A DNA stretch of 64,000 bases, taken from positions 4,092,001-4,156,000 of the forward strand of contig NZ_CP035913.1 of the NCBI RefSeq assembly GCF_004209755.1. The letters are read 5' to 3'. The position numbers were made by a program, and so were the translations under genes. This DNA comes from Pseudoduganella lutea. Its GTDB lineage: Bacteria; Pseudomonadota; Gammaproteobacteria; Burkholderiales; Burkholderiaceae_D. Position 1 is the first letter of the stretch. Every line of letters starts with the position of its first letter. Below are positions 20,879 to 29,085 of this stretch, piece by piece. The notes below the pieces were generated by a model. That model saw nothing but the letters and a program-made list of their open reading frames with translations, made no database searches and had not been told where the DNA came from.

Positions 20879-20948
20879 TTAATCAATTGCCCAGCACCGC
20901 ACCATAACCTGCGAGGTCATGGCGGTGCGCAATGGCGGGTAATTGATC
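20879..20948. promoter_or_regulatory. Inverted ATTGAT sites in the divergent XRE / PEP-mutase promoter region
   Basis: TTAATCAATTGCCC at 20879-20892 faces GGGTAATTGATC at 20937-20948. One is nearly the reverse complement of the other, with centres about 57 bases apart. A related TGATTGATCC lies at 20851-20860 just inside the regulator gene. The position suits binding by the XRE protein. Confidence 0.45.
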
Positions 20949-21011
20949 GCTATCGAGCGCGGCGCGATGATTGGCGAACCGGCCAATACCCACCATGAAG
21001 GAGCTTCGCAC

Positions 21012-21779
21012 ATGAACCAGCAAAACGAATTTGCCCACCACTTCGCCTCACTGCATTGCAAGGGAGCGCCGCTGGTGTTGTACAACGCATGGGACGCCGG
21101 CAGTGCCAGGGCGATCGCCGCCGCCGGTGCGCAGGCCATCGGCACCAGCAGCTGGGCCGTGGCTGCGGCACACGGCTACGAGGATGGCGAGGCGATTCCG
21201 CTGCCACTGGTGGAGCAGGTCCTTGGCCGGATCGTCCGCTCCGTCGCGTTACCCGTCACGGTCGATATCGAAGGCGGCTACAGCGCTGACCCGCAAGTCT
21301 GCGCCGGCAACGTGTCGATACTGCTCGAGCACGGCGTGGTCGGCATCAATTTCGAAGACCGGGTGGTCGATGGTGCCGGCTTGTACGGGATCGATGCGCA
21401 GTGCGAACGCATTGCCGCGATTCGCGACCTCGCCTGCGCCCGTGGCATGGATTTGTTCATCAATGCGCGGACGGACCTGTTCTTCGACGAACAAACGTCA
21501 CCGCAAGACGGGCTGGGCGAAGCCCGGAAGCGCGCAGCCGCCTACGCAAAAGCGGGCGCTTCCGGCTTCTTCGTTCCAGGGCTGGTCGACTTGCCGGTCA
21601 TTGCCGACCTGGCGGCCACCATCACGCTGCCATTGAATGTGATGGCCACGTCTGGCATGGCAGACAGCCGCGCCCTTGCCGAAGCGGGTGTCGCACGCAT
21701 CAGCCATGGACCTGCGCCTTACCTGCACGCGATGGAAGCCACGCGCGTGGCCGCACGGGCAGTGCTGGGCCGGGAATGA
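21012..21779 (+). CDS. Isocitrate lyase / PEP mutase family protein
   Basis: The 255-aa TIM-barrel protein belongs to the ICL/PEPM superfamily (2-methylisocitrate-lyase, oxaloacetate decarboxylase and phosphonopyruvate-type enzymes). Visible elements are LVLYNAWDAGSARAI near the N-terminus, the metal-site strand VTVDIEGGY, GINFEDR, and INARTDLFF. The KKCGH active-site loop of true isocitrate lyases is absent, so it is not glyoxylate-shunt AceA. ATG 21012 has GAAGGAG at 20997-21003. The exact reaction cannot be read from sequence. It is probably controlled by the divergent XRE regulator. Confidence 0.88.
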   Translation: MNQQNEFAHHFASLHCKGAPLVLYNAWDAGSARAIAAAGAQAIGTSSWAVAAAHGYEDGEAIPLPLVEQVLGRIVRSVALPVTVDIEGGYSADPQVCAGNVSILLEHGVVGINFEDRVVDGAGLYGIDAQCERIAAIRDLACARGMDLFINARTDLFFDEQTSPQDGLGEARKRAAAYAKAGASGFFVPGLVDLPVIADLAATITLPLNVMATSGMADSRALAEAGVARISHGPAPYLHAMEATRVAARAVLGRE

Positions 21780-21812
21780 AAAACGGCCCGGGTGCTTGCA
21801 CACCCGGGCCGT
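21779..21812 (-). terminator. Intrinsic terminator of actP operon
   Basis: A perfect 12-bp stem, ACGGCCCGGGTG (21783-21794) with CACCCGGGCCGT (21801-21812), around a 6-base loop. On the minus strand it is followed by a run of five U. It lies 18 bases past the actP stop and may also stop the convergent gene. Confidence 0.85.
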
Positions 21813-21830
21813 CCAATACAGCTCAAACCA

Positions 21831-23498
21831 TCAGTGCGCGTGTGCTCCCGAAGCACCGATACCGGTTTCCGAACGCACTTCCTGTGCCTCGAAGCCGGCC
21901 TTGTCGATGGCGGCGCGCTTGCTCGAATCGGTGATCGAGAACAGCCAGATGCCCACGAAGCCGGCGGTCATCGAGAACAGGGCAGGGGACGTGTACGGGA
22001 AGATGGCTTCGGCGTTGTGGAACACGTCGACCCACACCGATTTCGACAGCACGGTCAGCGTGACGGCGGTGATCAGGCCGAGGAAGCCGCCGACGGTCGC
22101 GCCGCGGGTCGTGCACTTGCTCCACAGGACCGACATGAACAGCACCGGGAAGTTGGCCGAGGCGGCGATGGCGAAGGCCAGCGACACCATGAAGGCCACG
22201 TTCTGCTTCTCGAACACGATGCCCAGCAGCACGGCGATCACACCCAGCACGATCGTCGTGAACTTCGACACGCGCAGTTCGCTGCCCGGTGCCGGCTTGC
22301 CCTTCTTGAGCACGGTGGCGTACAGGTCGTGCGACACGGCCGAGGCGCCGGACAAGGTCAGGCCGGCCACCACGGCCAGGATGGTGGCGAAGGCCACGGC
22401 CGAGATGAAGCCGAGGAAGATGTCGCCACCCACGGCGTTCGCCAGGTGCACGGCGGCCATGTTGTTACCGCCCAGCAGTGCGCCGGCGGCATCCTTGAAG
22501 GCCGGGTTGGTGCCGACCAGCACGATCGCACCGAAGCCGATGATGAAGACCAGCACATAGAAGTAGCCGATCCACGTGGTGGCCCACAGCACCGACTTGC
22601 GCGCTTCCTTGGCGCTCGGCACGGTGAAGAAGCGCATCAGGATGTGCGGCAGGCCGGCGGTGCCGAACATCAGCGCCATGCCGAACGAGATGCCGGAGAT
22701 CGGATCCTTGATGAAGCCGCCCGGGCCCATGATCGCATCGCCCTTGTCATGCACTTCGACGGCCTTGGCGAACAGCGCCGACGGGCTGAAGTCGTACAGG
22801 GCCAGCACGGCGAACGCCATGTAGCTGGTCGCGCCCAGCAGCATCACGGCCTTGATGATCTGCACCCACGTCGTGGCGGTCATGCCGCCGAACAGCACGT
22901 ACACCATCATCAGCACGCCCACCAGCACCACGGCGATCCAGTAATCCAGGCCGAACAGCAGCTTGATCAGCTGGCCGGCACCGACCATCTGGGCGATCAG
23001 GTAGAACAGCACCACGACCAGCGTGCCGGATGCCGCGAACAGGCGCACCGGTTTCTGGGCGAAGCGGTAGGCGGCCACGTCGGCGAAGGTGAAACGGCCC
23101 AGGTTGCGCAGGCGCTCGGCCATCAGGAACGTGAGCACCGGCCAGCCGACCAGGAAGCCGATCGCGTAGATCAGGCCATCGAAGCCGCTGATGAACACGG
23201 CGGCGGAAATACCGAGGAACGACGCGGCGGACATGAAGTCGCCAGCGATCGCCAGGCCGTTCTGGAAGCCCGTGATGCCGCCACCGGCCGTGTAGAAGTC
23301 CGATGCCGAACGGGTGCGCTTGGCGGCCCACTTCGTGATGAACAGCGTCAGCAGCACGAAGGCCGCGAACATGCTGATCGCGGTCCAGTTGGTGGCCTGC
23401 TTGGTGGCTTCGCCCAGGTCGGGCGCGGCCAGCGCGGTGCCGGCCACGGCCAGCGATGCCAGCGTGGCGGCCGTGATGGTCAGGCGGCGGGCCATCAT
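21831..23498 (-). CDS. actP: Cation/acetate symporter ActP
   Basis: The 555-aa sodium:solute symporter family protein carries an N-terminal signal-like segment ([20 protein letters not shown]) and about 13 hydrophobic helices. The helix-1 region [20 protein letters not shown] is typical of ActP/YjcG. It imports acetate (and glyoxylate or propionate in homologues) with Na+. The start ATG at 23496-23498 overlaps the stop of the upstream DUF485 gene (ATGA), so the two are translationally coupled. The pair corresponds to E. coli yjcH-actP, but acs is not next to it here. Confidence 0.95.
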   Translation of the reverse strand: MMARRLTITAATLASLAVAGTALAAPDLGEATKQATNWTAISMFAAFVLLTLFITKWAAKRTRSASDFYTAGGGITGFQNGLAIAGDFMSAASFLGISAAVFISGFDGLIYAIGFLVGWPVLTFLMAERLRNLGRFTFADVAAYRFAQKPVRLFAASGTLVVVLFYLIAQMVGAGQLIKLLFGLDYWIAVVLVGVLMMVYVLFGGMTATTWVQIIKAVMLLGATSYMAFAVLALYDFSPSALFAKAVEVHDKGDAIMGPGGFIKDPISGISFGMALMFGTAGLPHILMRFFTVPSAKEARKSVLWATTWIGYFYVLVFIIGFGAIVLVGTNPAFKDAAGALLGGNNMAAVHLANAVGGDIFLGFISAVAFATILAVVAGLTLSGASAVSHDLYATVLKKGKPAPGSELRVSKFTTIVLGVIAVLLGIVFEKQNVAFMVSLAFAIAASANFPVLFMSVLWSKCTTRGATVGGFLGLITAVTLTVLSKSVWVDVFHNAEAIFPYTSPALFSMTAGFVGIWLFSITDSSKRAAIDKAGFEAQEVRSETGIGASGAHAH

Positions 23499-23854
23499 GC
23501 GCGCACCTCGGCGTGGGTGGCGTTGGCGGCGCCGGCCGGGCCCTGCTGGGCGGCGGCGTTGCGGTGGATGGCTTCGGTCAGCGTGTCGAATTCCCGGTTG
23601 GCGCGGCGCACATAGATGGCCGTGACCGCCACGGTGAACAGGATCACGAACAAGCCGAGCGGCACGCCGCGCGACATGACGCCGTCGCCGATCTTGGCCG
23701 CCATGAATTCCTTGTCGAAGGCGTTCAGGGCGGTAAAGCCGTAGTAGGCGATCATCACCATCCACGTCAGCATCCAGCCGTAGCGCGAACGTGTCTTCAC
23801 CAGCTTCTGGTAGTTGGGGTCTTGCTTGACCCGTCGGACCATGTCTTGTTCCAT
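23495..23854 (-). CDS. DUF485 inner-membrane protein, YjcH-like
   Basis: The 119-aa protein has two hydrophobic segments ([20 protein letters not shown] and [16 protein letters not shown]), the standard DUF485 arrangement, and a charged cytoplasmic tail ending THAEVRA. ATG 23852-23854 has GGAG eight bases upstream on the minus strand; an in-frame TTG lies four codons earlier. DUF485 genes nearly always precede actP and are thought to be an accessory of the symporter. Confidence 0.9.
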   Translation of the reverse strand: MEQDMVRRVKQDPNYQKLVKTRSRYGWMLTWMVMIAYYGFTALNAFDKEFMAAKIGDGVMSRGVPLGLFVILFTVAVTAIYVRRANREFDTLTEAIHRNAAAQQGPAGAANATHAEVRA

Positions 23855-24084
23855 TTTTGTCTCCAATTGTTTTAGTAAGCGCAGCTTATTCAGATAAGGC
23901 GGCTGTGGTTGATCCTAAGTACCCTTGCTTACCATATGCTTACGGCCGGGATAACCGTTGGTAACAGGCCTTCGTTACCGGCTTTACGCGAACGCGACCC
24001 GGCAAGCAGGGCCTTGCTGGCAGCCTGGCCACCGCATGCCTTAACATCACCGGTTCCAATGCCAACCAAACGGAACCGATACCC

Positions 24085-25329
24085 ATGAAAACCATCATCC
24101 GCGGCCAGAAGGCCAAGTTGTCCGACCTCGGCCTTGGCGCCGCATTCCAGGTCACCGTCGACTTGCCGGGCAATGGCCTGTCGGTCGACCTGTCATGCTT
24201 CGGCCTCGACGCGGCCGGCAAGCTGGCCGATGACCGCTACATGATCTTCTTTAACCAGCTGGCCAGCCCGGAAGGGGCGATCCGCGTCAACCTGTCCGGC
24301 ACCCGGGCGCAGTTCCAGCTGAACCTCGATGCGCTGCCGGCCTCCATCGACAAGCTGGTGTTCACCGGTGCCATCGACGGCAACGGCACCATGCGCGGCA
24401 TCGGCAGCGGCGCCTTGACGTTGGGCGACGCGGCAACGTTCGCGCTGTCCGGCGCCGACTTCCAGGAAGAAAAGGCCGTCATGCTGGGCGAGCTGTATCG
24501 CAAGGAGGGCCTGTGGCGCTTCGGCGCCGTGGGGCAGGGCTTCAATGGCGGCCTGTCGGCGCTGCTGGCGCACTTTGGTGGCACCGAAGCCGCGGCCACG
24601 GGGGCAACGTCTGCACCTGCGCCGGCACCTGCTCCAGCACCAGCACCGGCACCGGCAGCCCCCAAGGTCTCGCTGTCGAAAGTCACGCTGGAAAAGCGCG
24701 GCGACAAGGTATCGCTGGCCAAGGGCGCATCGCGGCGCGGCTTCGGGCGCATCCGCGTCAACCTGAACTGGAACCGCAACCCGTCCGGCGCGCAGCCGCA
24801 GCAACAGAAGGGCGGCTTGTTCGGCATGTTCGGCGGCAGCAAAGCATCGAACGGCATCGACCTGGACCTGGGCTGCCTGTATGAACTGGCCGACGGCACA
24901 CCGGGCGGCGTGCAGGCGCTGGGCGATTCGTGGGGCAGCTTCGACAGCCGCCCGTTCATCAAGCTCGACAGCGACGACCGCACCGGCACGCGCACCGATG
25001 GCGAAAACATCTTCATCAACGGCGACCAGTTCGACCAGGTGCGGCGCATCCTCGTCTTCACGTTCATCTACCAGGGCGTGCCGAACTGGGCGGCCACCGA
25101 TGCCGTCGTCACCATCGAGGTACCGGACAATGCGCCGGTCGAAGTCCGCCTCGACCATGGCGGTGCCGGCGGCATGTGCGCCATCGCGTCCATCGAAAAC
25201 CACAACGGCCAGCTCCAGGTCACCAAGCTCGTGGACTACATCGTTTCCGACGGCAAGATGAGCAACCACGAGGCAATGGATCGCAAGTATGGCTTCGGCC
25301 TGCGCTGGGCGCGCGGGTCGAAGGACTGA
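24085..25329 (+). CDS. Double TerD-domain protein, TerA-like
   Basis: The 414-aa cytoplasmic protein has two TerD/TerA domains. One is at about residues 1-165 (GLSVDLSCFGLDAAGKLADDRYMIF). The other is at about 200-410 (GIDLDLGCLYELADGT, Asp-rich calcium-site loops, then NHEAMDRKYGFGLRWARG). An Ala-Pro repeat linker (about 175-192) joins them. TerD domains bind Ca2+ and occur in tellurite/stress operons. No terB, C, D, E or Z is near, so this is an isolated member. ATG 24085 has GGAACC upstream. Confidence 0.85.
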   Translation: MKTIIRGQKAKLSDLGLGAAFQVTVDLPGNGLSVDLSCFGLDAAGKLADDRYMIFFNQLASPEGAIRVNLSGTRAQFQLNLDALPASIDKLVFTGAIDGNGTMRGIGSGALTLGDAATFALSGADFQEEKAVMLGELYRKEGLWRFGAVGQGFNGGLSALLAHFGGTEAAATGATSAPAPAPAPAPAPAPAAPKVSLSKVTLEKRGDKVSLAKGASRRGFGRIRVNLNWNRNPSGAQPQQQKGGLFGMFGGSKASNGIDLDLGCLYELADGTPGGVQALGDSWGSFDSRPFIKLDSDDRTGTRTDGENIFINGDQFDQVRRILVFTFIYQGVPNWAATDAVVTIEVPDNAPVEVRLDHGGAGGMCAIASIENHNGQLQVTKLVDYIVSDGKMSNHEAMDRKYGFGLRWARGSKD

Positions 25330-25686
25330 CGCATCGCGGGCGTCAATCGCCGCACTTTCTCCAGTGTCGACAGGTGGGAGCACACATAAATATGATATGG
25401 CATTGCATATAAGATAACCATCGTCTGCCGGTACATTGTGTCTCCGCAACTGCCGGATTCTTAACACTCTTCCTTGCGCTGCGTACCGGCCACCAGGCTG
25501 GTTCAACAACAGTACAGACACTGCTACCACGTTGATCGAACTCCATGGCTCCCACAAGGAGCCGTGCGGGGACGCCTGCGCGCAATCGGTGAAGCGCGTT
25601 AGCGAAACGGCCCGGAGGGCATCTACTCAATACAACTAAAAGGCGCTACCCAAGCGCTGTATCCCATCTCAACATTGGAGACTACA
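25330..25686. other. Intergenic region upstream of the guanine deaminase gene
   Basis: No coding frame is supported in 357 bases. It is more AT-rich at 25385-25430. A short hairpin, GGCTCC (25547-25552) with GGAGCC (25558-25563), lies in what would be the 5' leader. No consensus promoter was found with correct spacing. Confidence 0.4.
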
Positions 25687-27114
25687 TTGAGCAAAGCACG
25701 TCTGTCATGCCTGTCCGCCGCGATCGCCGCCATTTTCATGGCCGCGCTCCCTGCGCACGCCTACCAGCAACAACAACAAGACCAGCAAGACCAGCAGCAA
25801 CAGAGCAGCACCGTCGCGTATCGCGCTTCCGTGCTGCACTTCACCGGCGATCCCTCCGCCACGCAGCAATCCCACGAGTACTACGAGGATGGCGTGCTGC
25901 TGGTGGGCGCCGACGGCAAGGTAAAGGCTGCCGGCCCGGCTGCCACCATCCTCGCGAACAACCCGTACGTGCCGGTCGTCGACCTGCGTGGCCGCCTGAT
26001 CGTGCCGGGCTTCATCGACAGCCACGTGCACTACCCGCAAACGGAAATGATCGGTTCGTTCGGCGAGCAGTTGCTGGAATGGCTGAACACCTACACGTTC
26101 CCGACCGAAAGCCAGTTCGGCAACAAGACGTATGCACTTGGCGTGGCCAAAGTCTTCGTCAACGAACTCGTGAAGAACGGCACCACCACCGCGCTGGTGA
26201 TGGCCACCGTGCATCCGGAATCGGTCGATGCGCTGTTCGAGGAAGCGGCCAAGCGCAATATGCGCATCATCGCCGGCAAGGTCATGATGGACCGGAACGC
26301 GCCCGATAACCTGCTCGACACGCCGGCAACGTCGTATGCCGATTCGAAAACGCTGATCAACCGCTGGCACAAGCGCGGTCGCGCGCTGTATGCGGTCACG
26401 CCGCGCTTCGCGCCGACATCGACGCCCGAACAGCTGACGATGGCCGGCAAGCTGCTGCAGGAATACCCGGACGTGTACATGCACACGCACATGTCCGAGA
26501 ACAAGAGCGAGATCGCCTGGGTGCAGGAACTGTTCCCGGCGTCGAACGGCTACCTGGACGTGTACAACAGCTTCGGCCTGTCGCGCAAACGTTCCGTCTA
26601 TGCCCATGGCGTGCACCTGCGCGAGGATGAACTGGCGTCGCTGGCGCACACCGGTTCGGCCATCGCGTTCTGCCCGACCTCGAACCTGTTCCTGGGCAGC
26701 GGTCTGTTCGACCTGCAGGCCGCTGAAAGGCATGGCGTGAAGGTGGGCATGGGGACCGACGTGGGCGCCGGCACCAGCTTCTCGGCGCTGCGCACGATGG
26801 GCGAAGCCTACAAGGTGATCCAGCTGCACAAGGCCTTCGCGGACGACCCGTCCACGAAGAAACCGCTGACGGCCCTGAAGTCGTTCTACCTGTCCACGCT
26901 GGGCGCGGCCCGGGCGCTGGATCTCGATGACAAGATCGGCAGCTTCAAGGTCGGCAACGAGGCCGACTTCGTCGTGCTGAATCCGAACGCGACCGAACTG
27001 CTGAAGTTCCGCTCGGCGCGTGCCACCACGCTGGAAGAAAAGCTGTTCGTGCTGCAAACGCTGGGTGACGACCGCACGGTGGAACGCACCTACATCATGG
27101 GCAAGCGCCAGTAA
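25687..27114 (+). CDS. guaD: Guanine deaminase with N-terminal signal peptide
   Basis: This amidohydrolase converts guanine to xanthine and ammonia. Metal and substrate motifs are complete: PGFIDSHVHYPQTEMIG (HxH plus the PQ pair typical of GuaD), HTHMSENKSEI, YAHGVHL, FCPTSNLFLGSG and GTDVGAG. It is unusual in starting with a clear signal peptide (LSCLSAAIAAIFMAALPAHA) and then a Gln/Asp-rich stretch, whereas known guanine deaminases are cytoplasmic. I chose TTG 25687 because GGAG at 25677-25680 is six bases upstream. TTG 25675 in the same frame has no such site. The mature length (about 450 aa) is normal. First gene of the purine block. Confidence 0.9.
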   Translation: MSKARLSCLSAAIAAIFMAALPAHAYQQQQQDQQDQQQQSSTVAYRASVLHFTGDPSATQQSHEYYEDGVLLVGADGKVKAAGPAATILANNPYVPVVDLRGRLIVPGFIDSHVHYPQTEMIGSFGEQLLEWLNTYTFPTESQFGNKTYALGVAKVFVNELVKNGTTTALVMATVHPESVDALFEEAAKRNMRIIAGKVMMDRNAPDNLLDTPATSYADSKTLINRWHKRGRALYAVTPRFAPTSTPEQLTMAGKLLQEYPDVYMHTHMSENKSEIAWVQELFPASNGYLDVYNSFGLSRKRSVYAHGVHLREDELASLAHTGSAIAFCPTSNLFLGSGLFDLQAAERHGVKVGMGTDVGAGTSFSALRTMGEAYKVIQLHKAFADDPSTKKPLTALKSFYLSTLGAARALDLDDKIGSFKVGNEADFVVLNPNATELLKFRSARATTLEEKLFVLQTLGDDRTVERTYIMGKRQ

Positions 27115-27608
27115 AAGGGCCCGGCGCGGGGGGCACGGCGCGCAAGCCTCACAAAGGCGTGCGTGCCGCCTCTCCGCGCCGCCGCGCGTGGCCCCCAGCC
27201 ATAGTGGCCATCCTGCGTGCCCCTGCACCGGCGGTGAAGTCAGTACCATGCTTTCACCAGGTCAATGGAGAGAGTGCGAAGCGCGCCACGCCACATCCAT
27301 TCCGCGTAAAATTGTATACAAAATATGTTGACAACTTTTTCGCGACTCGGCACCATGGCTTCCCATTAAGAGCTGCCAAAGAGCAGTGCCAAGGCATCCT
27401 TGGAGTGGCCGTCCAGGCAGTGCAAATCCGATAAGCTCGGCTTGCCCCGCCGCTGCAGCAGGTGCCTGAACCCGGGCACCGGCATGAAGCAGACGTTTCA
27501 TCCCCACGGGATCAACCTCGAACTACCAGCAGGCGAGACGATCTGCGTGACGAGAATGCCTGAAGCACCCGGAACTAGTAGTTCACATACAACATCTTGG
27601 AGACACAG
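27115..27608. other. Intergenic region between guaD and the NCS2 permease gene
   Basis: 494 bases with no supported gene. Just after guaD there is a GC-rich imperfect hairpin without a T-tract. Near the middle lie two palindromes and a TTGACA box (listed separately). GGTGCC (27461-27466) and GGCACC (27475-27480) form a small stem nearer the permease. Confidence 0.45.
27313..27336 (+). promoter_or_regulatory. Candidate operator over a -35 box upstream of the permease gene
   Basis: TTGTATACAA (27313-27322) is a perfect 10-base palindrome of the kind bound by GntR/FCD regulators. GTTGACAAC (27328-27336) is a second one and contains TTGACA (27329-27334), a consensus -35. The -10 is poor. The GntR gene 3 kb downstream is the obvious candidate binder. 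Confidence 0.4.
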
Positions 27609-28961
27609 ATGAACAACCTGCTCTATCAAGTGGACGACCGTCCACCGCTGCCTACCACCATCCTGCTGGCCGCCCAGCACATGCTTGCCGCACTGGGCGG
27701 CATCATCGCCGTGCCCCTGGTCATCGGCGCCGTCCTGAAACTGCCGGCCGACCAGATCGTCGCGCTCGTCAATGCCGCGCTGCTGGGTTCCGGCATCGTC
27801 ACCATGATCCAGTGCAAGGGCGTCGGCCCGATCGGCATCCGCCTGCCCTGCGTGATGGGCACCAGCTTTGCCTTCGTCGGCGCCGCCATCACCATCGGCT
27901 TCGAGCACGGAGTGCCCGGCATCCTCGGTTCGTCGCTGGCCGGCTCGGCGATCATGATCGTCGGCAGCTTCTTCATGCCGCAGATCCGCAAGCTGTTCCC
28001 GCATACCGTCACCGCCGTCGTCGTCACGATGATCGGCCTGTCGCTGGTACCGGTCGCGATCGACTGGGCTGCCGGCGGCAAGGGTTCCCCGAACTATGCC
28101 GACCCGATCAACCTGGGCATTGCGCTGTTCGTGCTGGTCACCGTGATCGGCCTGGTGCAGTTCGGCAAGGGCATCATCTCGGCAGCCGCCGTCGTGATCG
28201 GCATGGCCATCGGCTATCTCGTCTGCCTCGCATTCGGCCTGGTCGATTTCAGCTCGGTTTCCAAGGCCACCACGTTCGCGCTGCCGCAACCGCTGCAATA
28301 CGGCATGACCTTCCCGCTCAGCGGCATCCTCGCCATGGGCCTGGCCTACATTGTCACGATCGTGGAAACCACCGGCACCTTCATGGCGCTGGGCACGGCC
28401 ACCAACACGAAAGTGCGCGGCAAGCACCTGTGCCGCGGCGTGCTGTGCGATGGCGTCGGCTCGGCCTTCGTTTCCGTACTGGGCAGCCCGGCGGTGTCCA
28501 CCTTCGCGCAGAACGTGGGCGTGATCTCGCTGACCGGCGTGGCCAGCCGCCACGTGGTGGCGCTGACCGGCGCGTTCCTGCTGCTGGCAGGCCTGTTCCC
28601 GGTGCTGGGCGCCGTCGTGGTCACCATTCCCCAGCCTGTGCTGGGCGGTGCCGGCCTGATGATGTTCGCCATGATCCTGGCTGCCGGCGTGCAGATGCTG
28701 GCCGGCGTGGAGCACAACAAGCGCAACGGCCTGATCATCGCCGTATCGCTGGGCTGCGGCCTGGCCGTCAGCGCCCGTCCGGAACTGCTGGCGAAAATGC
28801 CGGCCATCATCAAGGAAATCTTCGGTTCCGGGATCAGCACCGGCGCCATCGTGGCAATGGCCCTGAACCTGATCCTGCCAGGCCGCGAGAACGAAGTGCA
28901 TGAAGACGAAGAAGAAGAGGCGCCGCAGCCCCTGCTGGTAAAAAACGTCGAGGCGGCGTAA
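27609..28961 (+). CDS. NCS2-family xanthine/uric acid/uracil permease
   Basis: The 450-aa inner-membrane protein has 12-14 hydrophobic segments and the NCS2 hallmarks: an N-terminal QHMLAALGGIIAVPLVIG helix, FVSVLGSPAVSTFAQNVGVI (helix 10, near the UraA/UapA substrate site) and VETTGTFMALG in helix 8. It moves a purine or uracil with protons. Standing between guanine deaminase and an 8-oxoguanine-type deaminase, a purine is the likelier cargo. The C-terminus is acidic (DEDEEEE-like). ATG 27609 has GGAG at 27599-27602. A terminator follows. Confidence 0.92.
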   Translation: MNNLLYQVDDRPPLPTTILLAAQHMLAALGGIIAVPLVIGAVLKLPADQIVALVNAALLGSGIVTMIQCKGVGPIGIRLPCVMGTSFAFVGAAITIGFEHGVPGILGSSLAGSAIMIVGSFFMPQIRKLFPHTVTAVVVTMIGLSLVPVAIDWAAGGKGSPNYADPINLGIALFVLVTVIGLVQFGKGIISAAAVVIGMAIGYLVCLAFGLVDFSSVSKATTFALPQPLQYGMTFPLSGILAMGLAYIVTIVETTGTFMALGTATNTKVRGKHLCRGVLCDGVGSAFVSVLGSPAVSTFAQNVGVISLTGVASRHVVALTGAFLLLAGLFPVLGAVVVTIPQPVLGGAGLMMFAMILAAGVQMLAGVEHNKRNGLIIAVSLGCGLAVSARPELLAKMPAIIKEIFGSGISTGAIVAMALNLILPGRENEVHEDEEEEAPQPLLVKNVEAA

Positions 28962-28981
28962 GCTAGCCGCCACCACTCAGC

Positions 28982-29018
28982 CCGCGCGGCACCAATCGGT
29001 ACCGCGCGGTATTTTTTT
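28982..29018 (+). terminator. Intrinsic terminator of the permease gene
   Basis: CCGCGCGG (28982-28989) pairs with CCGCGCGG (29002-29009), followed by TATTTTTTT. It lies 20 bases after the stop. Confidence 0.8.
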
Positions 29019-29022
29019 GCGA

Positions 29023-29060
29023 CATTGTTTCCGCAGTGCCTAAGCATTGTTTCCGCAGTG
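29023..29060 (+). repeat. Two direct copies of CATTGTTTCCGCAGTG
   Basis: Identical 16-mers at 29023-29038 and 29045-29060, 22 bases apart (two helical turns), 26 bases before the next start codon. The spacing suits a dimeric regulator bound to one DNA face. Confidence 0.7.
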
Positions 29061-29085
29061 TCATCATCTTTACGGAGAAAATGAC

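Noticed and set aside
25330..25686. Possible purine riboswitch before guanine deaminase
   Set aside because: The small hairpin does not fit the three-way junction or conserved bases of purine or guanidine riboswitches.
27120..27200. GC-rich imperfect hairpin after guaD
   Set aside because: The arms pair poorly and no T-tract follows. It lacks the GGGG-N-CCCC core of the repeat family, so I call it neither terminator nor repeat.
27498..28976. Reverse open frame of 492 codons opposite the permease
   Set aside because: It is made of repeated Gln/His/Asp runs, the reverse image of membrane-helix codons, and has no start signal.
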